From the NCBI GenBank assembly GCA_016744995.1, contig JADGDG010000015.1:33521-97520 (forward strand): a stretch of 64,000 bases of DNA, in the 5' to 3' direction. This stretch comes from Gammaproteobacteria bacterium. Lineage in GTDB: Bacteria > Pseudomonadota > Gammaproteobacteria > GRL18. The position numbers and the translations under genes were made by a program. Positions within the stretch are counted from its first letter, which is position 1. The number at the start of each line of letters is the position of its first letter. This document shows positions 25,088-34,422 of the stretch, piece after piece. Under the pieces are notes generated by a model. It saw only the letters and a program-made list of their open reading frames with translations. It was not told the origin of the DNA and made no database searches.

Positions 25088-25627
25088 ATGACCATTCATT
25101 TGATAAATAAATGTAAAATCAGACTAATTGTTCTTGGCATATTTTTTATTACAGGTCTGTTTTCGCCTGTTGTTTTTGCTGAACAATACCAGGCACCTCA
25201 GCAGAGTGAAGCCAAGCCTGAATCTTCAGAGAGAAAGGTGTTTTCATTCCTGTCTGAGGAAAGAAAAAATGTACCAGCTAGTACTACTGATGCACTCGGT
25301 GTTTCTCTGGGACTCATTTTTATCTTATTATTAATTTTTTCTATGGCCTGGTTTATGAAAAAAATGGGCTATAGTAATTTAACCGGGCAGGGGCAATTAA
25401 AAATACTGGCCACATTAAATTTAGGGCAAAAAGAAAAAATTGCTCTGATTCAAGTCGGCAAACAGCAATTACTGGTTGGTATGACAGCCACACAGATTAA
25501 TACATTGCATGTATTGGATGAACCAATTGATGAAACAGATATTGGAGCATCGACTAAAAGTAAGACGCCTGTCAGTCACCCATTTGCCGATAAATTATCA
25601 GCACTTCTATCTAAGAAAAATAACTGA
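25088..25627 (+). CDS. fliO: Flagellar biosynthesis protein FliO
   Basis: The 179-residue membrane protein has an N-terminal hydrophobic leader (LIVLGIFFITGLFSPVVFAE), a membrane span (ALGVSLGLIFILLLIFSMAW), and the cytoplasmic FliO domain (LKILATLNLGQKEKIALIQV, QQLLVGMTATQINTLHVL). FliO is a scaffold for FliP ring assembly. The double start TTG-ATG is read from the ATG. The stop TGA is followed one base later by the fliP ATG. Confidence 0.92.
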   Translation: MTIHLINKCKIRLIVLGIFFITGLFSPVVFAEQYQAPQQSEAKPESSERKVFSFLSEERKNVPASTTDALGVSLGLIFILLLIFSMAWFMKKMGYSNLTGQGQLKILATLNLGQKEKIALIQVGKQQLLVGMTATQINTLHVLDEPIDETDIGASTKSKTPVSHPFADKLSALLSKKNN

Positions 25628-25628
25628 T

Positions 25629-26435
25629 ATGGAAAAAACTCAAGCTAGTCATTTTTTGCATAAGTATCGGATGTCTCATCTTCTTACTCCCGGCGCTGGA
25701 ATGCATATTCTGTTAATTTTTGTTTTAATTTTTTTACCTGCTCTAAGCTCTGCTGCACCGACTCTGGATGCACTTACGGTTACGACTGGACCGGATGGCG
25801 AACAAAACTGGTCCGTTACTATTCAGGCGCTGGTTTTGATGACTGTCATTACTATGTTGCCGTCTATGATACTGATGATGACTTCCTTTACCCGTATTAT
25901 TATAGTTCTGGCCATTGTACGTCAGGCTACCGGCTTAATGCAGGCCCCACCTGCACAGGTTCTGGTAGGACTGGGGATTTTTATGACAATGTTTATTATG
26001 GCTCCGGTATTTGATCGCATGTATAACGATGGTTTTAAGCCTTATCTGGATGAACAAATTGGTATAGAAACTGCACTGGAGAGGGCATCTATACCTCTGC
26101 ATGAATTTATGCTGGCGCAAACACGGGAAAAAGATCTGACCATGTTTTCAGAAATTGCCAGAAAAGGACCCTATGACAATCCAGCTGATGTGCCTTTCAC
26201 TGTTTTAATTCCATCCTTTGTGACCAGTGAATTAAAAACGGCCTTTACCATTGGATTTTTGATATTTATTCCCTTTTTGATCATTGATCTGGTGGTTGCC
26301 AGTGTTTTGATGTCCATGGGAATGATGATGTTGTCACCACTGATTGTTTCTATGCCGTTTAAATTAATGCTTTTTGTACTGGTGGATGGCTGGTCAATGA
26401 TAATGGGAACATTGGCTTCAAGTTATTACATCTAA
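25629..26435 (+). CDS. fliP: Flagellar export gate protein FliP
   Basis: The 268-residue product has a cleaved signal peptide (HILLIFVLIFLPALSSAAP) and then the FliP core: MTVITMLPSMILMMTSFTRI, VRQATGLMQAPPAQVLVGLG, and IPSFVTSELKTAFTIGFLIF, with later membrane spans MSMGMMMLSPLIVSMPFKLM. Part of the FliPQR export channel. The frame is open further upstream into fliO, but the first ATG after the fliO stop is the right start. Confidence 0.97.
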   Translation: MEKTQASHFLHKYRMSHLLTPGAGMHILLIFVLIFLPALSSAAPTLDALTVTTGPDGEQNWSVTIQALVLMTVITMLPSMILMMTSFTRIIIVLAIVRQATGLMQAPPAQVLVGLGIFMTMFIMAPVFDRMYNDGFKPYLDEQIGIETALERASIPLHEFMLAQTREKDLTMFSEIARKGPYDNPADVPFTVLIPSFVTSELKTAFTIGFLIFIPFLIIDLVVASVLMSMGMMMLSPLIVSMPFKLMLFVLVDGWSMIMGTLASSYYI

Positions 26436-26467
26436 TCAGAAAGTCTATTGATAATGAGGAGTAAATA

Positions 26468-26743
26468 ATGACACCTGAAACTGTTTTAGATATTTTGCAG
26501 GGTGCGGTCTATCTTATTATTGTTCTGCTTTTGATCATTCTGCTTCCGGCTTTGGCGGTGGGTTTGACGGTGAGTATGTTTCAGGCTGCGACTCAGCTTA
26601 ATGAGCAAACACTGACCTTTATTCCAAAACTTCTGGTGACATTTGCAGTGCTTATGTATGCCGGACCTTATATGTTGGGGCGTTTGATGGAGTTCATGCA
26701 CCAAATGTTTATTAACATCCCGTTCTATCTAAGCGGCGGCTAA
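26468..26743 (+). CDS. fliQ: Flagellar export gate protein FliQ
   Basis: The 91-residue product has two membrane spans and the FliQ pattern: PETVLDILQGAVYLIIVLLL at the N-terminus, GLTVSMFQAATQLNEQTLTF, then FIPKLLVTFAVLMYAGPYML. Ribosome site GAGGAG. One base separates its stop from fliR. Confidence 0.97.
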   Translation: MTPETVLDILQGAVYLIIVLLLIILLPALAVGLTVSMFQAATQLNEQTLTFIPKLLVTFAVLMYAGPYMLGRLMEFMHQMFINIPFYLSGG

Positions 26744-26744
26744 C

Positions 26745-27578
26745 ATGTTTACCACCGCTGAAATTACGGCCTTTGTCGGTGCCTACATCTGGCCCTTTAT
26801 TCGTATCAGTGCCATGATGCTGGTGGCTCCTATTTTTTCAACCCGCTCTATTCCAGTTCGCTTTCGAGTGTTGATGGCTTTTACAATAACTCTGGTTGTT
26901 GTGCCAGTTTTACCTCCCTTACCTTTAGTTGATTTTATCAGTGGTGAAGCACTTCTTATTGCCATCCACCAGGTGCTTATTGGTGCTATTATGGGATTTG
27001 CCTTGCAGTTGGCATTTAATTTGTTTGTTATGTCAGGACATATTCTTGCTATGCAGGCGGGACTTGGTTTTTCCATGATGAATAGCCCTCAGGACGGTAT
27101 TCAGGTAACGGTTGTGGGGCAATTGTATTTAATGCTGGCTACCTTTCTGTTTTTAGCTCTTGATGGGCATTTAATTATGATCCGGGAAGTGGCCAATAGT
27201 TTTAATATCCTTCCTATTGGTACCAGTGGTATTTCAAGCACTGGATACTGGATGCTGGTTAGTTGGGGCAGCCAGATGTTTCAAAGTGCTGTCATGATGG
27301 TCTTACCTGCAATGACAGCATTACTAATGGTAAATATCAGTTTTGGGGTGATGTCCAAGGCATCTCCTCAGTTGAACCCCTTTTCAGTGGGTTTCTTAAT
27401 TACTATTATTTTTGCTTTTTCTATTATTTATATTACTATGCCGACACTGCTGCCTTATTTTGAAAGAATTATGACCTCAATTTTTCAACTTATTGATGAT
27501 ATTTTGCAACATAGTGCAGCGCAAAATGGTATCACTACAATGGATGTCCTGTTGCCTGATTTAAGGTGTTATTGCTAA
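26745..27578 (+). CDS. fliR: Flagellar export gate protein FliR
   Basis: The 277-residue protein has six or so membrane spans: IWPFIRISAMMLVAPIFSTR, RFRVLMAFTITLVVVPVLP, and MQAGLGFSMMNSPQDGIQVT, which is the family signature. It completes the FliPQR helical channel. Its stop shares one base with the flhB start (TAATG), so the two are translationally coupled, fitting their structural partnership. Confidence 0.97.
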   Translation: MFTTAEITAFVGAYIWPFIRISAMMLVAPIFSTRSIPVRFRVLMAFTITLVVVPVLPPLPLVDFISGEALLIAIHQVLIGAIMGFALQLAFNLFVMSGHILAMQAGLGFSMMNSPQDGIQVTVVGQLYLMLATFLFLALDGHLIMIREVANSFNILPIGTSGISSTGYWMLVSWGSQMFQSAVMMVLPAMTALLMVNISFGVMSKASPQLNPFSVGFLITIIFAFSIIYITMPTLLPYFERIMTSIFQLIDDILQHSAAQNGITTMDVLLPDLRCYC

Positions 27579-28705
27579 TGCCTGAGAATGAAGATGGTCA
27601 GGACAAGTCGGAAGACCCGACGGAAAAAAAGAAATCGGAGTCCCGAAAAAAAGGTCAGGTTGCCCGTTCTAAAGAATTAACAACCTTGTTTATGTTAATT
27701 GCGTCAATTGTTGGAATTATGATCTTCTCTGGTGATATGCTCGAAGTGATCACTGCTATTATGAAAAATAATTTCTCTGTAGAACGTAGTGTGCTATTTG
27801 ATTCAACACAGCTCTTTAAGCATTTTAAAGGGGAGTTGTCCGCCATGGTTTTTGCTTTGCTGCCTCTTTTTTTCTTAATGCTGTTCACCGCAATATTTTC
27901 CAGTGCACTTCTGGGTGGTTTTAATTTTTCAGCGGAATCTATTACACCAAAGTTAAGTAAATTAGATCCAATCAAAGGACTAAAAAAGATTTTTGGGACT
28001 AATGGCATTATTGAATTAGTTAAAAGCATCTTAAAAATTATGCTGATGGGCGGTGTGGCTGTTTACTTCCTCTGGAAGGCAAAAAATGAGATTTATGGGC
28101 TCTCTGAAGAACCATTTCCCGGGGCTTTCATTCACGCCATGGAACTCATCAGCTGGCAGTTTTTATTAGTATCCCTGACTATGATTGTTGTTGCATTAAT
28201 TGATGTGCCTTACCAGATATGGAGTAATACTCGTCAGCTGAAAATGACTAAGCAGGAAGTCAAAGATGAATCAAAAAACTCTGATGGCAATCCTGAAGTA
28301 AAAGGCCGTATTCGACAGAAACAACAGGAAATCGCCCAGCAGCGCATGATGTCTGATGTCCCTAAGGCAGATGTTATAATCACCAACCCGACGCATTTTG
28401 CGGTTGCTCTGAAATATGATATAGAAGGCTCAGGTGCTCCCATAATGTTAGCCAAAGGGGCCGATCTGGTTGCCCTGCAGATCCGTAGTGTCGCCCAGGC
28501 CAATGATGTGCCTATTATGGAAATCCCCCCTTTATCACGGGCAATTTATTACTCTGTTGATATTGGCCAGGAAATACCTGCAGGACTCTATGTTGCAGTT
28601 GCTCAGGTACTGGCTTATATTTTCCAGTTAAAAAATGGTGATGTTGAACAAGACACAAAACCAGATATGTCTAATCTGCCTATACCTGATGAATATAAAT
28701 ATTAA
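27578..28705 (+). CDS. flhB: Flagellar export switch protein FlhB
   Basis: The 375-residue product starts with the basic region DPTEKKKSESRKKGQVARSK, has four membrane spans, and ends with the autocleaved cytoplasmic domain. The cleavage site NPTH starts at residue 270 (ITNPTHFAVALKYD). FlhB switches export from hook to filament substrates after reading FliK. The operon ends here; flhA, expected next in many relatives, is not in the window. Confidence 0.97.
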   Translation: MPENEDGQDKSEDPTEKKKSESRKKGQVARSKELTTLFMLIASIVGIMIFSGDMLEVITAIMKNNFSVERSVLFDSTQLFKHFKGELSAMVFALLPLFFLMLFTAIFSSALLGGFNFSAESITPKLSKLDPIKGLKKIFGTNGIIELVKSILKIMLMGGVAVYFLWKAKNEIYGLSEEPFPGAFIHAMELISWQFLLVSLTMIVVALIDVPYQIWSNTRQLKMTKQEVKDESKNSDGNPEVKGRIRQKQQEIAQQRMMSDVPKADVIITNPTHFAVALKYDIEGSGAPIMLAKGADLVALQIRSVAQANDVPIMEIPPLSRAIYYSVDIGQEIPAGLYVAVAQVLAYIFQLKNGDVEQDTKPDMSNLPIPDEYKY

Positions 28706-28722
28706 TTTTTAACATATCTCTA

Positions 28723-28760
28723 TTTTGAAAGTGTCGATTTTGAAATGTGTCGATTTTGAA
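28723..28760. repeat. Short tandem duplication after flhB
   Basis: GTGTCGATTTTGAAA occurs twice in tandem, with a further TTTTGAAA before it. It lies in the gap between flhB and the convergent ArsR-rhodanese gene. No role was recognised. Confidence 0.5.
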
Positions 28761-28840
28761 AAGCGTCTCCAAATCAGCTTCTGACAATTCTCTTCATTAT
28801 TGATTTTCCAGGTTGAACCTATCTCTGGCTAAATACTTAC

Positions 28841-29500
28841 TCAGTGCTCAATCGGCAAGCCTGCTGACTTCCATTCAGGAAAGCCATCTTCCATACGATG
28901 GGCAGTGATGCCTTTTTGTCTGAGTTTTTTAACTGCATCAAAAGCAAGGACACAGTGAGGACCACGGCAATAAGCAACCACCTCTTGTGTGGTGTCCAGT
29001 TTGTTCAAATGTTCTTCTAATTCAGATAAAGGTATATTAACAGCCCCCGGCACATGACCTGCTTTATACTCCTCAGAAGGTCTGACATCCAGAACGGTCA
29101 CTAAGCCATCCCGAACCCGCCCCAGCAGTTCGGTAGCTGGAATTGGTTCCAGATCATCTTTAACGGTCAGGAAGGTATTAAGCAGTTGTTGAACATCTGC
29201 CAGACGATGCTCTGCTACATGACGAAGTGAAGTGAATAAATCAATGACATCATCACCGCTGAGACGGTAAAAGACTTTTAAACCCCGTTTAGTACAGGTA
29301 ATAAGTCCTGCCTGACGTAATAACTTCAAGTGCTGAGAAGTATTGGCTACAGATAAACCGGAGACTTTAGCCAGCTCATCGACACTACGCTCACCCTGAG
29401 CTATAAACTCAAGTAGTTCAAGACGGTTGCCATTGCTCATAGCTTTACCGACACGGGCAAATTGAGCAAAGAGCTCCTGCTTGAAATGATTACTTGACAT
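28841..29500 (-). CDS. ArsR-family repressor fused to a rhodanese domain
   Basis: The 219-residue product. Residues ~1-90 are an ArsR/SmtB winged helix: MSNGNRLELLEFIAQGERSV, LAKVSGLSVANTSQHLKLLR, QAGLITCTKRGLKVFYRL. Residues ~115-219 are a rhodanese domain with active-site loop CRGPHC (VVAYCRGPHCVLAFDAV). Such fusions are thought to sense persulfide or reactive sulfur, with the rhodanese Cys carrying sulfane sulfur. The ATG with GGAA upstream is preferred to one 30 bases earlier. It is divergent from a desaturase-like gene, with a strong palindrome between them; probably autoregulated. Confidence 0.9.
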   Translation of the reverse strand: MSSNHFKQELFAQFARVGKAMSNGNRLELLEFIAQGERSVDELAKVSGLSVANTSQHLKLLRQAGLITCTKRGLKVFYRLSGDDVIDLFTSLRHVAEHRLADVQQLLNTFLTVKDDLEPIPATELLGRVRDGLVTVLDVRPSEEYKAGHVPGAVNIPLSELEEHLNKLDTTQEVVAYCRGPHCVLAFDAVKKLRQKGITAHRMEDGFPEWKSAGLPIEH

Positions 29501-29522
29501 AAGTCGAATTCCTTCTATAATT

Positions 29523-29546
29523 GTATTCAATTGATTAATTGAATAC
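29523..29546. promoter_or_regulatory. Palindromic operator for the ArsR-rhodanese repressor
   Basis: GTATTCAATT and AATTGAATAC form perfect 10-base arms around GATT. A related half-site (AAGTATTC) follows 18 bases later. The site lies between the divergent repressor and desaturase genes, where ArsR-type dimers usually bind. Confidence 0.6.
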
Positions 29547-29695
29547 TTATGTTTTGTTAATCAAGTATTCAAGAGAATAGCTTAATTGTTCTCTTAATTA
29601 TAGTGATACTGGCTGAAGAAAAACAGCAGGTCCTTCTTTATATTAATAAAAAATTATTTACGAGCGTTTCATTCATGAAACTGGCAGGAACTATA

Positions 29696-30565
29696 ATGAC
29701 ATTCAATGAATTTATCTTAGAAAACGAAGCAGCGATAAGGTTAAATTTCTTTTTTTATGTGTTTGCCATTATGGCAGTTTGGGAAGTAATTGCTCCCAGA
29801 CGGGCTTTAACTGTCTCTAAAAGCATTCGCTGGGTTAATAATCTGGGCCTGGCTTTTTTCAATTCGCTTGTATTACGTGTTCTGTTTCCTGCTGCAGCGG
29901 TAGGTGTTGCTGTGTTTGCTGAAACTCATGATTTGGGGGTGCTCAATTATTATCAATTACCAGATCTGCTTGCTATTGGAATGGTCGTGGTGGTGATGGA
30001 TTTCATTATCTATCTACAGCATGTCATCGTTCATGCAGTGCCGCTTTTATGGCGGATCCATCGGGTTCATCATGCCGATCTGGATTATGACGTGACCACC
30101 GGGGCTCGTTTTCATACTATTGAAATCATCCTTTCTATGCTGATTAAAATTGCTACTATTATCGTGTTGGGTGCACCAGTTGCTGCTGTGGTTATTTTTG
30201 AAGTTGTACTCAATGCTTTAGCGATGTTTAATCATAGCAATGTGGGCTTGCCAAAACCTTTTGATACTTTTTTACGCTGGTTTATAGTGACACCTGATAT
30301 GCATCGCGTGCATCACTCTGTTGAAGACGATGAAACCAATAGCAATTTTGGCTTTAATCTAACCTGGTGGGATCGGTTGTTTGGTACCTATCGAGATCAA
30401 CCTCGTGGAGGTCAATCAGGCTTTACCATTGGTATTCATAAATATCGGAATATAAAACAGACGAACTGGATCATCGGTATGTTGATGTTGCCATTTAAAG
30501 GCAAAGTGAGTGAATATGCGATTAATACCCGTGGCTGGACTAATGAGCAGAAGAACGGGAATTAA
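29696..30565 (+). CDS. Sterol desaturase/fatty acid hydroxylase family membrane protein
   Basis: The 289-residue product has several membrane spans and the diiron His boxes of the family: HVIVHAVP (HxxxH), RIHRVHHADLDYD (HxxHH), and MHRVHHSVEDDETNSNFGF (HxxHH plus later N/H). It would hydroxylate or desaturate a lipid using O2 and an external electron donor. AGGA 9 bases before this ATG supports the start; the frame is open upstream to 29603. Likely controlled by the divergent ArsR-rhodanese protein. Substrate unknown. Confidence 0.88.
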   Translation: MTFNEFILENEAAIRLNFFFYVFAIMAVWEVIAPRRALTVSKSIRWVNNLGLAFFNSLVLRVLFPAAAVGVAVFAETHDLGVLNYYQLPDLLAIGMVVVVMDFIIYLQHVIVHAVPLLWRIHRVHHADLDYDVTTGARFHTIEIILSMLIKIATIIVLGAPVAAVVIFEVVLNALAMFNHSNVGLPKPFDTFLRWFIVTPDMHRVHHSVEDDETNSNFGFNLTWWDRLFGTYRDQPRGGQSGFTIGIHKYRNIKQTNWIIGMLMLPFKGKVSEYAINTRGWTNEQKNGN

Positions 30566-30634
30566 CTGAGCCCAACGACTGAATTACATTGATTATGTGA
30601 GTAAACTTTTTTGATAAACAAGGAGGAATGAATT

Positions 30635-30979
30635 ATGAATATTTTAATTATTCTTAATGAGCCACCCTATGGCACTGAGCGTAGTTATAATGGTCTGAGA
30701 ATGGCTAAGTCCCTTAGTAATGATGAGGTTCATATCACTGTCTTTTTAATGGCTGATGCGATTGTCTGTGCCAAGTCTGGACAGAAAGTGCCGCAAGGTT
30801 TTTATAACCTGGAGCTGATGCTCAAATCAGTTGTACGTAAAGGTGATGTTTTAATGTGTGGTACCTGTATGGATGCACGGGGTATTACAGATACAGATGC
30901 TATTGATGGTGCTCAACGCAGTACGATGAAAGAACTAGCAGAGCGAACTTTAGCAGCAGACAAGGTATTGGTCTTTTAG
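30635..30979 (+). CDS. DsrE-family protein
   Basis: The 114-residue product: NILIILNEPPYGTERSYNGL, then VHITVFLMADAIVCAKSGQK, then MCGTCMDARGITDTD with Cys residues in the position where DsrE/TusD-like proteins carry sulfur. It has a very strong ribosome site (AAGGAGG). It lies 69 bases behind the desaturase-like gene in the same direction and is probably co-transcribed. With the rhodanese repressor this points to sulfane-sulfur chemistry or signalling; a specific role is inference. Confidence 0.87.
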   Translation: MNILIILNEPPYGTERSYNGLRMAKSLSNDEVHITVFLMADAIVCAKSGQKVPQGFYNLELMLKSVVRKGDVLMCGTCMDARGITDTDAIDGAQRSTMKELAERTLAADKVLVF

Positions 30980-31090
30980 TCATAAGATAAAATGATGAGT
31001 CAATTAATACGCTATTATTCTCGGCTTCGAAATATGGTGGCTTTTTAGCTGTCTTTTGTCGGCACTGAAGAAACTCACAACAACACCGCA

Positions 31091-32704
31091 TTAAATAATA
31101 TCATTATAATAGGCGATTTGATTTCTCCCATTAAATTTTGCTTGATATAAGGCTTTATCTGCCATATTGATAACTTTTTCAGGAATAACTGTTTTAGAAG
31201 CAGGGGTGTAGCATATGATACCAGAGCTAATTGTTATTCTTGTTTCATTATCTAAACGTGTCTGATGTTCAATCTTTAATTCATATACAGCATTTTGTAT
31301 GGCTTTTGCTATTTTAACAGAGGTCGTTTTATTTGCTGCAGATAATACAATGATAAATTCTTCACCCCCATACCGAGCGACAAAGTCAATTTTTCGTTTT
31401 AATTGCAGCTTGATGGTTTTAGCTACTAACTGTAAAGCTTTGTCTCCCATAATATGTCCATAATGATCATTGTATTGTTTGAAATAGTCTATATCACATA
31501 GAATTAAAGACAAAGATTGATTGTTACGTTTTGCCTGAAGTAATTCCTGTTTAAACATGACATTGAAGTAGTGTCGGTTTGGTATATCTGTTAGTCCATC
31601 AGTCATAGCCATCTGACTTTGTTTTATTAACTTACTTTCAAAGATCAGGCCAAAATAAATTAATAGTTCTACCACAATAAAACCAATAATAGCGACCAAA
31701 ATACTGTTGATTAATCCTTTATCAAAATCTCGAACTTCATTTTCAGCAGAAAACCAGACTAAAACAGAACCAATTGATTTTCTGGTAGAGTCAACCGTTC
31801 CAAGATAATTACGCAGTGGGAACACACCTACACCAAAATATTGGCCATTAATTTTTGTCAAAATTGTTTTTTCTTTATTTAATAACTGCTGTACGCTTAT
31901 GTTCTTCATTAATGATTTTACTTGCGTTTTATTGGTAAATCCTTCTAACAAATGATTATTAATTATGGGATGGGTGAGTGAATATTCTTTGATAAATTCT
32001 GGCCACATGGTATTTTTCGTATGTTCAATAGTCATTAATATGGCAAAATCAGCTGATAAAGTTTCTTTAAGTTGTTGCAGCATCAGGGCAAATGACGTAC
32101 CAGCTTCTAAGGCACCAATATGTATTTTATTTCCTGTTTCCGGATCTTTAGAAAATACTGGAACAACTCCACGAACACCTGCATATACACGGCCAGATTC
32201 AAAGCCTATTGTATTTTCAAGTGTGGTGTTAGCGACTACGATTGAATGACGAATATCACTGAGGTCATCACCAAATTTGTCAGGTTTGTGTACACGTAAA
32301 AATGAAACAGCTATTGGCAAATGAAAATGCAGTTGTCTGCCCTTATAATTTTTTGTCATTTCATTCCAGCCACTTGAAACGAGTTGATATAATTCTTTAC
32401 GGATCCTCAGTGCTTCTATTCCTCCGGCACCTCCGCCTTCAGCTGCAACAGCACGACTTCCTTCTAAAAAGAGCTGATTTACACGCTCATCATTGGCAAT
32501 ATACGCAGCTGTCTGACGCATAAAACCACCCACTTGAGCTAGAGTTAACTGGTAGGTATTTTGAAGCTGAAAAGTTTTTTGTTCGAGGCCATATTGCAGG
32601 CTTTGTTTTGAATTTTTATAACTAATATAAACAAGTAATAAATCACTTGTAGCAACTAAAATACTAACTAATATAAATACAATAGAAAGTTTTTTTAATT
32701 TCAT
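31091..32704 (-). CDS. Membrane-bound diguanylate cyclase
   Basis: The 537-residue product: membrane span 1 at IVFILVSILVATSDLLLVYI, a ~290-residue periplasmic sensing region (with HFHLPIAVSFLRVHKPDKFG and VRGVVPVFSKDPETGNKIHI, as in dCache/double-Cache-like sensors), span 2 at LVAIIGFIVVELLIYFGLIF, then a GGDEF domain. The active-site motif is GGEEF near residue 445 (ARYGGEEFIIVL), so catalysis is expected. No upstream RxxD inhibitory site is obvious. It stands alone, convergent with the DsrE-like gene, and would make cyclic di-GMP in response to a periplasmic ligand. Confidence 0.93.
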   Translation of the reverse strand: MKLKKLSIVFILVSILVATSDLLLVYISYKNSKQSLQYGLEQKTFQLQNTYQLTLAQVGGFMRQTAAYIANDERVNQLFLEGSRAVAAEGGGAGGIEALRIRKELYQLVSSGWNEMTKNYKGRQLHFHLPIAVSFLRVHKPDKFGDDLSDIRHSIVVANTTLENTIGFESGRVYAGVRGVVPVFSKDPETGNKIHIGALEAGTSFALMLQQLKETLSADFAILMTIEHTKNTMWPEFIKEYSLTHPIINNHLLEGFTNKTQVKSLMKNISVQQLLNKEKTILTKINGQYFGVGVFPLRNYLGTVDSTRKSIGSVLVWFSAENEVRDFDKGLINSILVAIIGFIVVELLIYFGLIFESKLIKQSQMAMTDGLTDIPNRHYFNVMFKQELLQAKRNNQSLSLILCDIDYFKQYNDHYGHIMGDKALQLVAKTIKLQLKRKIDFVARYGGEEFIIVLSAANKTTSVKIAKAIQNAVYELKIEHQTRLDNETRITISSGIICYTPASKTVIPEKVINMADKALYQAKFNGRNQIAYYNDII

Positions 32705-32990
32705 TGGATAGATTCAGATAAGTTATTTTTTTTACATTGTAACATTATAATGATATTTTCTGTGTCAAAATACTTGCTTTTTTTATGCTGCCGAGACAGA
32801 TTAAACGTAATTATCCTTAAACTTAAATAAATTACTTGAACTTACTACGGGAGTCTAATGCACGGAGTCTTCAGCATCTTGAACGCTCTCGCTACGGTTC
32901 AACTAATTTAGATTAAATGGATTATTAGTAGACTTCTTTTATCTGCACTCATCATGTAAAATACTCTTTTTTTCCTTCCTGAGAGATGAA

Positions 32991-34412
32991 ATGACTGTAA
33001 GAACTCGCTTTGCTCCAAGTCCAACTGGCTATTTACATATTGGTGGTGCCCGTACTGCTCTGTTTTCCTGGCTTTATGCCAGGCGACATCAGGGAAAATT
33101 TATCCTGCGTATTGAAGATACGGATAGAGAGCGTTCGACTCAGGAAGCCGTGGATGTGATCCTTGAGGGAATGCAGTGGTTGGGCTTAGACCATGATGAA
33201 GGACCTTTTTACCAGACAGAGCGTATGGATCGTTATAAGGAAGTTATTGAAAAACTTCTGGATGATGGTTATGCCTATAAATGCTATTGCAGTAAAGAAG
33301 AGCTGAATGCGATGCGTGAGTCACAGATGGCAAAGAAAGAAAAGGCTCGTTATGACCGCCGTTGCCGGGGCATTGAGCTGCCGCCTGAAGGCAAGCAAGA
33401 AGTACTCCCGGTGATACGCTTCAAAACTAATATTGATGGTGAGGTGGTTATCAATGACCATGTTAAAGGCCAGATTATTATCAATAATAAAGAACTGGAT
33501 GATTTAATTATTGCCCGTGGTGATGGTACACCAACGTATAACCTGGTTGTGGTTATTGATGATCTGGATATGGGTATAAGTCATGTGATCCGTGGTGATG
33601 ATCATCTCAATAATACTCCTCGTCAGATTAATATTCTTAAAGCAATGGGTGCACTGATCCCGGAATATGCACATTTACCGATGATTCTGGATGAGCAGGG
33701 GGCGAAATTATCAAAACGTCATGGTGCTGCGAATCTGTTAAATTACCGTGAGGAAGGTTATCTGCCTGAAGCACTATTAAATTATCTGGTTCGTCTGGGG
33801 TGGTCTCATGGTGATCAGGAAATATTTTCAATTGATGAAATGATTGAGCTGTTTGATCTGGATGATATTAATAAATCAGCATCATCCATTAATCCTGATA
33901 AATTACTCTGGTTAAACCAGCATTATATTAAGGAAGGTGAGTCGGAGCATGTTGCAAAACACCTGGCCTGGCATATGGAAAAACAAGGGATCAATACTGA
34001 TAATGGCCCTGCTCTGTCAGCCATTGTAACGGCTCTGGCTGAACGCAGTAAAACCCTGCTCGATATGGCACAAAACAGCCGTTATTTCTTTGAAGATTTT
34101 GAAGACTTTGATGAAAAAGCAGCTAAAAAGAACCTTAAAGCTGCTGCACTTGAGCCCCTGAAAAAAATGCTGGAACGCTTTAGCGCTACAACTGAATGGA
34201 ATGGTGAAGCCCTGCACAAAATTGTACTGGAACTCACTGAAGAGTTAGAACTAAAACTTGGTAAAGTTGCACAACCTCTGCGTGTCGCTGTAACGGGGGC
34301 AGGTATGTCACCATCAATTGATGTCACTCTGGAACTAATTGGTCGTGACCGCTGCCTGACTCGAATGGCTAAAGCCATTAGCTACATTGAAGCAAGAGTT
34401 GCAGCGCAGTAA
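32991..34412 (+). CDS. gltX: Glutamyl-tRNA synthetase
   Basis: The 473-residue class I synthetase has the HIGH-type motif [20 protein letters not shown] at the N-terminus and KLSKRHGA near residue 245. The discriminating [13 protein letters not shown] segment is present, and the anticodon-binding domain is full length. Start ATG with GAGAG ahead. Convergent with the antiporter gene, only 10 bases between stops. Confidence 0.97.
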   Translation: MTVRTRFAPSPTGYLHIGGARTALFSWLYARRHQGKFILRIEDTDRERSTQEAVDVILEGMQWLGLDHDEGPFYQTERMDRYKEVIEKLLDDGYAYKCYCSKEELNAMRESQMAKKEKARYDRRCRGIELPPEGKQEVLPVIRFKTNIDGEVVINDHVKGQIIINNKELDDLIIARGDGTPTYNLVVVIDDLDMGISHVIRGDDHLNNTPRQINILKAMGALIPEYAHLPMILDEQGAKLSKRHGAANLLNYREEGYLPEALLNYLVRLGWSHGDQEIFSIDEMIELFDLDDINKSASSINPDKLLWLNQHYIKEGESEHVAKHLAWHMEKQGINTDNGPALSAIVTALAERSKTLLDMAQNSRYFFEDFEDFDEKAAKKNLKAAALEPLKKMLERFSATTEWNGEALHKIVLELTEELELKLGKVAQPLRVAVTGAGMSPSIDVTLELIGRDRCLTRMAKAISYIEARVAAQ

Positions 34413-34422
34413 GAATGCAGAT

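Noticed and set aside
26783..27076. 97-codon minus-strand ORF inside fliR
   Set aside because: It is the complement of a well-matched FliR coding region and has no independent support.
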